This document shows, one piece after another, positions 1 to 5,451 of a stretch of DNA of 5,451 bases. The DNA comes from Campylobacteraceae bacterium. Lineage in GTDB: Bacteria; Campylobacterota; Campylobacteria; Campylobacterales; Sulfurovaceae. A model generated the notes under the pieces. That model did not search any database. It was not told where the DNA came from and worked only from the letters and a program-made list of their open reading frames with translations. The stretch covers positions 1 to 5,451 of the forward strand of contig JALWZI010000159.1 of assembly GCA_027002755.1 (NCBI GenBank). The letters are read 5' to 3'. Position 1 is the first letter of the stretch, and every line of letters starts with the position of its first letter. Both the position numbers and the translations under genes were made by a program.

Positions 1-1
1 T

Positions 2-1555
2 ACAAGTATCGACAACCCCGAACCCAGGATCTACCGGGTCACCAACGAGTTCGAGTTCAGCACCCTCTGCGGCGCCGGGCGCTTCGGTTACGATTTCGAG
101 AACCGGGGTGCCGGCAAAGACCCCGAAAAACTGGCGGCAGCCGTGGAGGCTTTCCGTCGGGCCGAGACGATCCGTTTCGCTTCGGTCCTCAGCAACGAAG
201 AGGCCCTCTTGCTGCGTCGTATCGCCGAGAAGACGGGGGCGAAGCTGGTCTGCGACGACGCCCGGGGCTTCCAGAAGTTCCTCCGGGCCTATCGGGAGGC
301 CTCCGGACGGAACCTTCCCACGGCCGACCTGGAGTGGATCCGCCGGAGCCGGGTGATCGTCACACTGGGAACCCGGCTCTACGACGACGCCCCCATGGTC
401 AAGTTCGCCGTGGCCACCGCCAGCCGGCGGGAGAAGGCCCAGGTGATCTACTGCCATCCCATGGAGGACCCGAGGCTTCAGAATCAGGTGACCCAGTTCA
501 TCAAATACGAGGCGGGGAGCGAAGAGGGGGTCGCGGCACTGCTGGCGGCGACACTGATCGACGGAGAGAAGGTTCCCGAAGAGCTTGCCGCGCTCCTGGA
601 AGGGCTGGATATCGGATACCTGAGCGCCGAGAGCAACGTCTCCGAGGAGGAGCTGGACCGCCTCAAACTGACCCTCTGGAAACGGCAGCGTTTCACGCTG
701 ATCGTGGGAGAGGATCTCTACAACCATCCCCGCACGGAGAACATCGCCAGACTTCTGGCGGCCATCGAGCGTCACAGTGAATTCAGGATGCTGGTGATCC
801 CTCCCGCCTCCAACACCCTGGGAATCTCCCTGATCTGCGATCTGGCCGACGAGGCGCAGGGGTATACCGTGGGGGTGAACGCTCCCGGGGATTTCACCCT
901 GAGCGCACTGGGAGACGGAGATCTGGATCTGCCGGCGATGAACCAGCAGGAGGGGACCCTGGTCAATCAGGAGGGGCGGCTGGTCCCGACCCATCCTGCA
1001 CTGCCTTACGGAGGCTGGGAGCTGGCGGATATCGCCCGCGAACTGGGGCTGGAGCTGGAGCACGTGATCGATCTGACACCCCAGCTGCCGGCGGAAGAGG
1101 GCTTCCGTGCCGTGGCCTTCGACGATCTGCCCGACTACTTCGATGCTGTGGGTGGTGAGCACCGGGGATATCTGCTGGAGCGGCAGGAACGGGGCGAAGC
1201 CCTGAGACTCCCCGAGGAGCCCGAAGAGCTGGAGAGTTACGACGGAACGGTGCTTTATCGCTGTAACCCCGGGAAACAGTTCTCCCCCTTCACCGCCAAA
1301 GCCCATCAGCTGCAGGAGGAAGCGTTCCTCCTCGGTTCGGCCCAGTTTGCTATGGCCGCCCGACTGGAGGACGGAGACCGGGTCCGTTTCGTCCAGGACG
1401 GCATCGAGTATGAACGGGTGTTTCGGATTGATACGACGATGAAGGGAACCGTGGCGGTCAACCCCACATTCGACAGGGGGCTAAGGAGCTTTGCGATATC
1501 CTCTTACAGATTCAGCCCCGTAAAAATAGAGAAGGCAGGGAAGGCCGATGAGTAA
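2..1555 (+). CDS. nuoG: NADH-quinone oxidoreductase subunit G, copy 1 (5'-truncated by window edge)
   Basis: Peripheral-arm subunit of complex I that relays electrons through Fe-S clusters from the donor module towards NuoI. The open frame continues to the left edge (517 codons visible), so the GTG at 143 is an internal valine and the true start lies upstream. The first visible residues (TSIDNP...) align with residue 264 onward of the next gene. Visible Cys 23 (base 68, LCGAGRFGY) matches the last ligand of cluster N7; the other Fe-S ligands would be upstream. The remainder is the molybdopterin-oxidoreductase-like fold: SNEEAL near base 191, GEDLY at 707, GDGDLD at 911, NQQEGT followed by the NuoG-typical NxEGR-like NQEGR, and YRCNP at 1256. 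The C-terminal part (GDRVRF, KGTVAVNP) resembles the beta-rich molybdopterin-dinucleotide-binding domain. It overlaps the next gene by 8 bp, suggesting translational coupling. The family call is firm; which electron donor it serves cannot be seen. Confidence 0.93.
   Translation, partial: TSIDNPEPRIYRVTNEFEFSTLCGAGRFGYDFENRGAGKDPEKLAAAVEAFRRAETIRFASVLSNEEALLLRRIAEKTGAKLVCDDARGFQKFLRAYREASGRNLPTADLEWIRRSRVIVTLGTRLYDDAPMVKFAVATASRREKAQVIYCHPMEDPRLQNQVTQFIKYEAGSEEGVAALLAATLIDGEKVPEELAALLEGLDIGYLSAESNVSEEELDRLKLTLWKRQRFTLIVGEDLYNHPRTENIARLLAAIERHSEFRMLVIPPASNTLGISLICDLADEAQGYTVGVNAPGDFTLSALGDGDLDLPAMNQQEGTLVNQEGRLVPTHPALPYGGWELADIARELGLELEHVIDLTPQLPAEEGFRAVAFDDLPDYFDAVGGEHRGYLLERQERGEALRLPEEPEELESYDGTVLYRCNPGKQFSPFTAKAHQLQEEAFLLGSAQFAMAARLEDGDRVRFVQDGIEYERVFRIDTTMKGTVAVNPTFDRGLRSFAISSYRFSPVKIEKAGKADE
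931..954 (+). repeat. Direct repeat, unit 1 (within nuoG copy 1)
   Basis: These 24 bases are identical to 3413-3436. They encode PAMNQQE and flanking bases in the most conserved block of the NuoG molybdopterin-like region. Third codon positions also match, although surrounding codons differ. It is best read as shared ancestry under protein constraint, perhaps with local gene conversion, not as a mobile element. Confidence 0.8.
1528..1544 (+). promoter_or_regulatory. Ribosome binding site region for nuoG copy 2
   Basis: A purine-rich stretch containing AGGGAAGG (1537-1544) lies just before the ATG at 1548. It sits inside the last codons of nuoG copy 1, whose stop codon (1553-1555) falls after the new start, a layout that fits translational coupling. 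It supports ATG 1548 as the start. Confidence 0.6.
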
Positions 1556-4013
1556 AAACGAAATCACCATTACGATCGACGGTGTGGAGTGCCGGACCAC
1601 GGAGGGAGAGTATATTCTCAACGCGGCCCGGGCCAACGGGATCTTTATCCCCGCCATCTGTTACCTGACCCGCTGTTCGCCCACCCTGGCATGCCGGATC
1701 TGCCTGGTCGAGGCTGACGGCAAACGGGTCTACTCCTGCAACGCCAAAGCCAAAGAGGGGATGGAGATCGTCACCCAGACCGAAGAGATCCTCGAAGAGC
1801 GACGGGCGATCATGGAGGTCTACGACGTCAACCACCCCCTCCAGTGCGGTGTCTGCGATCAGCACGGGGAGTGCGAACTGCAGAACTACACCCTGGAGCT
1901 GGGGGTCGACTCCCAGCACTACGCTATCGCCGATACGCTGCGGGAGACCAAAAACTGGTCGAGTGTCCTTCACTACGATGCAGGGCTCTGTATCGTCTGT
2001 GAGCGCTGTGTCACCGTCTGTAAGGACATGATCGGAGACAGCGCACTCAAGACCGGTCCCCGAGGCGGCGGTCCCCTGGACAAGGGCTATAAGGAGACGA
2101 TGCCCAAAGATGCCTACGCCATGTGGAACAAGCTTCAGAAGTCGATCATCGTCCCCAGCAACGGCACCGAACACACCAACTGCTCCGATTGCGGGGAGTG
2201 TACGGCAGTCTGTCCCGTCGGGGCATTGACCGAGCGGGACTTCGTCTACAAGGCCAACCCCTGGGAGCTCAAAGCGATCCCCGCCACCTGTGCCCACTGC
2301 TCCAGTGGATGTCACCTCTATTACGAGACCCGCTTCACCTCCATCGACAACCCCGAGGAGATGATCTTCCGGGTCAAGAACGAGTGGAACTTCCAGTCTC
2401 TCTGTGGGGCGGGACGTTTCGGATATGACTATGAAAATCGGGACGTGACAAAAGACGAGTCCGCTTTCGCCCAGGCCGTCAAAGCCCTGGAAAAGGCTGA
2501 AACGATCCGCTTCTCCTCGATGATCAGCAACGAAGAGGCGCTGATGCTCCAGCGCCTCAAAGAGGAAAAAGGCATTCGGCTGGTCAACCCGGAGGTCCGT
2601 CCTTTCCAGCGTTTTCTCGCCGCCTATGCCAAAAGCAGCGGCCGCAGCCTCTACGGCAGTGATTACCGGGAGATCATGGAAGAGAGCGATTTCGTCGTCA
2701 GCATCGGTGCGGCGCTGCGCAACGACAACCCCAACGCCCGCTACGCCTTCAACAACGTTCAGAAGATGAACAAAGGGGCCGGGCTCTATTTCCATCCGGT
2801 CGGGGACACTCTGGTTCCCACCTTCGGCAAGAGCGTCGAGTGCATCACCCACAAACCGGGGCAGGAGGAGCAGGCGCTCTATCTGGTTCTGGATCTCTTC
2901 GCCGACAAAGAGGCTTTGCCCGACTACCTCCGGGAGTATCTGGAGGGGTTCCACGAAACCCGCAAGAAGACGGTCAAGGAGAAGGTGATGAAAGAGGTCA
3001 CCGAGATCGTCAAGGACGAGGAGACCGGTGAAGAGAAAGAGGTCAAAAAGAAGGTCCCGGAGATGGTGGAGAAGGAGGTGGAGTACGATCACAACCTCCT
3101 GGTCGAAGCCCTGGGGGCCGATCCCGTCGCCTTCGCCGAGAGTTTCGAAAAGATGATGAAGAAGAAAGAGTCTTTCGCTCTGATCCTCGGGGAGGATCTC
3201 TACGGACAACCCCGCTGGGAAAACCTGGCGAAACTGGCGGCGCTGGCGGAGAAACACTGCGGGATGAAGCTGGTGATGATCCCGCCCAAGTCCAATGCCC
3301 TGGGCGTCGCCCTGATCTGCGATCTGGACGACGAGGCGGAAGGATACACCGTCGGGTACAACCAGCCCGGCGATTTCCGCCTGAGCGCCCTGGGCGACGG
3401 GGACCTGGATATGCCGGCGATGAACCAGCAGGAGGGAACGATGACCACGATGAACAAACGGGTGGTCCCCACCAACGCGGCGCTGGAGTACGGCGGCTAT
3501 ACCCTCAACGATCTGATGAACGCACTGGGCCTGGGCAAGCGTCTGACCGTGGACTGGACGATGGAGCTGCCGGTGGATCGGGGCTTCCAGGCGGTGGCCT
3601 TCGACGACCTGAAAGACGGCTTCCTCAACGACGGCACGGAGATCCGGGGCTATGCGCTGACTGCGATCCGGGGACGGGCCTCCACCGCCAAGGCCAAACC
3701 GGCCTCCGACGAAGCGGTTCTGGAGGGGACGATCGCCTATCGGTGCAACCCCCAGCGTCAGTTCAACGATTTTACCGACAAGGCTCATCAGATCTTCGAG
3801 GCCTTCGCCCTCTATGCTTCCCCCGAAAAGGCGGAGGAGCTGGGTGAGAAGGTGGAGGTGCTCTTCGAGGAGGGCCGCCTGACCCTCGAGGTGATCGCGG
3901 ATGAGCGGATGACCGGGGAGATCGTGGCGATTCCCGACTTCAAGGCTTCGGCGGATGTCTATCGCCTCTTCGGCGAGAGCCGCTATGCCAACGTAACTCT
4001 GAAAAAGGTGTAA
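1548..4013 (+). CDS. nuoG: NADH-quinone oxidoreductase subunit G, copy 2 (complete)
   Basis: Complex I Fe-S subunit, 821 residues, within the family range. Domains in order: a 2Fe-2S ferredoxin-like domain (Cys38, 49, 52, 64); the His-Cys3 N5 motif (His96, Cys100, 103, 109); a ferredoxin-type pair CxxCxxCxxxC (148, 151, 154, 158) and CxxCxxCxxxCP (212, 215, 218, 222); the N7 motif (Cys248, 251, 255, 286); then a molybdopterin-oxidoreductase-like region without visible molybdenum chemistry. That region shares GEDLY (548-552), GYTVG (599-603), GDGDLD (616-621), NQQEGT (626-631) and YRCNP (731-735) with the upstream copy. Standard NuoG usually keeps only the N4 half of the 148-222 set, so a further [4Fe-4S] cluster is likely. 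A charged insertion at about 472-513 is absent from copy 1, and the usual NxEGR after EGT reads TMNKR. ATG 1548 is chosen for its ribosome site and the normal ferredoxin-domain N-terminus. It overlaps the upstream gene by 8 bp and ends 3 bp before nuoH. Confidence 0.95.
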   Translation: MSKNEITITIDGVECRTTEGEYILNAARANGIFIPAICYLTRCSPTLACRICLVEADGKRVYSCNAKAKEGMEIVTQTEEILEERRAIMEVYDVNHPLQCGVCDQHGECELQNYTLELGVDSQHYAIADTLRETKNWSSVLHYDAGLCIVCERCVTVCKDMIGDSALKTGPRGGGPLDKGYKETMPKDAYAMWNKLQKSIIVPSNGTEHTNCSDCGECTAVCPVGALTERDFVYKANPWELKAIPATCAHCSSGCHLYYETRFTSIDNPEEMIFRVKNEWNFQSLCGAGRFGYDYENRDVTKDESAFAQAVKALEKAETIRFSSMISNEEALMLQRLKEEKGIRLVNPEVRPFQRFLAAYAKSSGRSLYGSDYREIMEESDFVVSIGAALRNDNPNARYAFNNVQKMNKGAGLYFHPVGDTLVPTFGKSVECITHKPGQEEQALYLVLDLFADKEALPDYLREYLEGFHETRKKTVKEKVMKEVTEIVKDEETGEEKEVKKKVPEMVEKEVEYDHNLLVEALGADPVAFAESFEKMMKKKESFALILGEDLYGQPRWENLAKLAALAEKHCGMKLVMIPPKSNALGVALICDLDDEAEGYTVGYNQPGDFRLSALGDGDLDMPAMNQQEGTMTTMNKRVVPTNAALEYGGYTLNDLMNALGLGKRLTVDWTMELPVDRGFQAVAFDDLKDGFLNDGTEIRGYALTAIRGRASTAKAKPASDEAVLEGTIAYRCNPQRQFNDFTDKAHQIFEAFALYASPEKAEELGEKVEVLFEEGRLTLEVIADERMTGEIVAIPDFKASADVYRLFGESRYANVTLKKV
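2961..3086 (+). other. Charged Val-alternating insertion in NuoG copy 2 (residues 472-513)
   Basis: About 42 residues dominated by Lys, Glu and Val interrupt the alignment between the two NuoG copies, just before the shared GEDLY motif; copy 1 bridges the same place with a short, different linker. Valines recur at close, regular spacing on both sides of a central DEETGEE, and the two flanks resemble each other (VKEKVMKEV and VKKKVPEMVEKEV). The pattern suggests a long beta-hairpin arm with a turn at DEETGEE, or less likely a helical hairpin. Its function is unknown; a surface contact with a partner protein is a possibility only. Confidence 0.7.
3413..3436 (+). repeat. Direct repeat, unit 2 (within nuoG copy 2)
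   Basis: Partner of 931-954, identical over 24 bases and in the same reading register (PAMNQQE). The wider paralogous pair runs from base 2 in copy 1 against base 2337 in copy 2 through to the gene ends, with much lower nucleotide identity outside this block. Confidence 0.8.
4005..4010 (+). promoter_or_regulatory. Ribosome binding site for nuoH
   Basis: AAGGTG, in the last codons of nuoG copy 2, lies 6 bases before the ATG at 4017. The nuoG stop TAA falls between site and start, so terminating ribosomes could restart on nuoH. Confidence 0.6.
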
Positions 4014-4016
4014 GTC

Positions 4017-5006
4017 ATGGATGGATATATCATCGGAACAATCATCAAGGCCGTCCTGGTCCTGGCGATCATCTCCGCCCTGGCGGGATTCGGGACCTAT
4101 ATCGAGCGGAAGGTCCTCGCCTTTATGCAGCGCCGACTCGGGCCCATGCATGTCGGGCCTTACGGCTTGCTGCAGATCCTGGCTGACGGGATCAAACTCT
4201 TTACCAAAGAGGATTTCATCCCCAGCGGCGCCAACCGGTTGATCTTCATGATCGCCCCGGCGATCACCGCGATGACCGCTTTCATCGCCCTGGCGGCGGT
4301 ACCGCTGCTGCCGGAGTTTACTCTCTTCGGCGTAACGGTCCGTCCCATCATTGCCGATATCAATGTGGGGATCCTCTTCGTACTGGGGATGATGGCGGCA
4401 GGCCTCTATGGGCCGCTGCTGGCGGGACTGGCCCAGAACAACAAATGGGGACTGCTGGGTGCCGCCCGGACGGCGGTGCAGTTCCTGAGTTACGAGGTGG
4501 TCACGGGGCTCTCCATCCTGGCCCCCATCATGATCGTCGGCTCCCTTTCTCTGATCGATTTCAACAACTATCAGGCGGGCGGAATCGGTGATTGGCTGAT
4601 CTGGAAACAGCCGCTGGCCTTCGTTCTCTTCCTGATCGCCGGATTCGCCGAGACCAACCGGACCCCCTTCGATCTGCTGGAGCATGAGGCGGAGGTGGTT
4701 TCCGGATACGCCACCGAGTACAGCGGAATGCGCTGGGGAATGTTCTTCATCGGGGAGTATGCCAACATGATCACCATCGGCTTCCTGGCCTCCCTGATCT
4801 TCCTGGGCGGCTTCAACCCCTGGGGCTTCATCCCCGGCGGTCTGGCGATCATTCTGAAGGTGAGCTTCTTCTTCTTCCTGATGCTCTGGGTTCGGGCCTC
4901 CTGGCCGCATATCCGGCCCGATCAGCTGATGTGGCTCTGCTGGAAAGTGCTGATGCCTCTGGCGGTAATCAATGTGACCCTTACCGGTCTTGTCATGATG
5001 TTTTAA
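4017..5006 (+). CDS. nuoH: NADH-quinone oxidoreductase subunit H (complete)
   Basis: Integral membrane subunit (ND1 family) that forms much of the quinone-binding cavity and the start of the proton-transfer path at the junction of the peripheral and membrane arms. It has 329 residues, the usual length. Hydrophobic segments fit eight transmembrane helices, roughly 4-28, 73-92, 115-140, 148-175, 195-213, 248-266, 269-295 and 303-328. The first signature is at 28-66 (YIERKVLAFMQRR, GPMHVGPYGLLQ, ADGIKLFTKED), and the second at 210-237 (ETNRTPFDL, then acidic E222, E224, E226, and SGYATEYSG). Two family positions differ from the common form: GPNRVGP reads GPMHVGP, and the Pro of FDxPE is Leu221. 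I believe both are seen in Campylobacterota. The start is fixed by the preceding ribosome site and the 3-bp gap to nuoG. It sits between nuoG and nuoI in the standard nuo order. Confidence 0.97.
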   Translation: MDGYIIGTIIKAVLVLAIISALAGFGTYIERKVLAFMQRRLGPMHVGPYGLLQILADGIKLFTKEDFIPSGANRLIFMIAPAITAMTAFIALAAVPLLPEFTLFGVTVRPIIADINVGILFVLGMMAAGLYGPLLAGLAQNNKWGLLGAARTAVQFLSYEVVTGLSILAPIMIVGSLSLIDFNNYQAGGIGDWLIWKQPLAFVLFLIAGFAETNRTPFDLLEHEAEVVSGYATEYSGMRWGMFFIGEYANMITIGFLASLIFLGGFNPWGFIPGGLAIILKVSFFFFLMLWVRASWPHIRPDQLMWLCWKVLMPLAVINVTLTGLVMMF

Positions 5007-5010
5007 GGAG
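5005..5010 (+). promoter_or_regulatory. Ribosome binding site for nuoI
   Basis: A strong AAGGAG overlaps the nuoH stop codon (TAAGGAG) and lies 5 bases before the ATG at 5016. It is the best Shine-Dalgarno match in the window and decides the nuoI start. Confidence 0.8.
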
Positions 5011-5015
5011 TGGCT

Positions 5016-5451
5016 ATGAGTCTGGAACAATTCAAAAACAGAAACGTCGGTACCCAGGCGTATCGGATGCTGGACCTGGAGCCGACTCCCGAGACCGGGT
5101 GGGGACGTTTCAAGCGGGTGGTACGCCGCAGTGTAAAACTGGAGCTCTTCACCGGGTTGAAGGTCACCTTCCGGGAGATGGTCAAAGCGCTTTTCATGGG
5201 AGAGATGCATACGACCAAATATCCTTTCGAAAAGCTCCCGATCGCGCCCCGTTATCGGGCGATCCACGAGATGAAGCGTCTGCTGGAGAGCGGCCACTAC
5301 CGCTGTATCGGCTGCGGTCTCTGTGAAAAGATCTGTATCGCCGACTGCATCCGGATGGATACCCGCTACGACGAGAATCAGCGTAAAGAGGTGAGCGAAT
5401 ACACCATCAACTTCGGACGCTGTATCTTCTGCGGCTACTGTGCGGAGGTCT
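5016..5451 (+). CDS. nuoI: NADH-quinone oxidoreductase subunit I (3'-truncated by window edge)
   Basis: Ferredoxin-like 2[4Fe-4S] subunit of complex I (clusters N6a and N6b) that carries electrons from NuoG towards NuoB. 145 residues are visible and the gene runs off the right edge without a stop. The first cluster motif is CxxCxxCxxxC at Cys97, 100, 103 and 107; the second begins at Cys136, 139 and 142, and its last Cys should lie just past the edge. The usual CP after the first motif reads CI, with an additional Cys111. About 96 residues precede the first cluster, some 35 more than in E. coli NuoI, and this leader is rich in basic residues (RRSVK, VVRR). ATG 5016 follows a strong ribosome site 9 bp after nuoH. 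TFREMVKALF and KYPFEKLPIAPRYR match the family's membrane-apposed helix and the run-in to the clusters. The family call is firm. Confidence 0.95.
   Translation, partial: MSLEQFKNRNVGTQAYRMLDLEPTPETGWGRFKRVVRRSVKLELFTGLKVTFREMVKALFMGEMHTTKYPFEKLPIAPRYRAIHEMKRLLESGHYRCIGCGLCEKICIADCIRMDTRYDENQRKEVSEYTINFGRCIFCGYCAEV

Noticed and set aside
143..1555. GTG at 143 as the start of nuoG copy 1
   Set aside because: The frame stays open to the window edge, and the upstream codons align with NuoG copy 2, including the N7 cysteine at base 68.
2..1555. Copy 1 as a formate dehydrogenase or other molybdoenzyme
   Set aside because: Its close match to copy 2, the NuoG-type EGT-NxEGR motif and its position before nuoH favour NuoG. 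No active-site Cys/Sec context was recognised.
4011..5015. Terminator or promoter in the gaps around nuoH
   Set aside because: The gaps are 3 and 9 bases and hold only ribosome-binding sequence, with no hairpin plus T-run.
1512..5297. A 1261-codon open frame on the - strand as a real gene
   Set aside because: It lies exactly codon-aligned opposite three clear complex I genes, has skewed composition and no recognisable domain. Absence of TTA/CTA/TCA in the sense genes explains its openness.
4931..5326. A 131-codon + strand frame overlapping the nuoH/nuoI junction
   Set aside because: It is out of frame with both genes, overlaps them fully and shows no protein family features.

Overview
This window is an interior piece of a respiratory complex I (nuo) operon, read entirely on the + strand. 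It holds the 3' part of one nuoG gene, a complete second nuoG paralogue, a complete nuoH, and the 5' part of nuoI. The genes are packed tightly: an 8-bp overlap, then a 3-bp gap, then a 9-bp gap. No promoter, terminator, RNA gene, mobile element or CRISPR array is visible, and no stretch over 300 bases lacks a gene.

The organism is probably a Campylobacterota (Epsilonproteobacteria) member of the chemolithotrophic, Sulfurovum/Nitratifractor-like kind. This rests on the two NuoG paralogues directly before NuoH, the NuoH variants (GPMHVGP, FDLLEHEAE) and a NuoI with a long N-terminal region and a CIGCGLCEKIC cluster motif, all of which I recall from that group. The DNA is GC-rich by eye (near 60%), which is high for Campylobacterota, so the genus-level guess is weak.

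Layout: bases 2-1555 encode the molybdopterin-oxidoreductase-like part of NuoG copy 1, whose Fe-S N-terminus lies upstream of the window. Bases 1548-4013 encode NuoG copy 2. Its N-terminus shows ligands for a [2Fe-2S] cluster, the His-ligated N5 cluster, a full two-cluster ferredoxin-type cysteine set and the N7 cluster, followed by the catalytically inactive molybdopterin-fold region. Bases 4017-5006 encode NuoH, the eight-helix membrane subunit at the quinone site. Bases 5016 to the window edge encode NuoI, the 2[4Fe-4S] subunit that passes electrons from NuoG towards NuoB and quinone.

Together these genes cover the link between the electron-input side of complex I and the membrane arm. The most notable points are the tandem, diverged NuoG copies, the extra [4Fe-4S] ligand set in copy 2, and a roughly 40-residue charged, Val-alternating insertion present only in copy 2. 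In Campylobacterota the NADH-dehydrogenase subunits NuoE/NuoF are often missing or replaced, so these NuoG features may bear on an electron donor other than NADH; that last step is inference.
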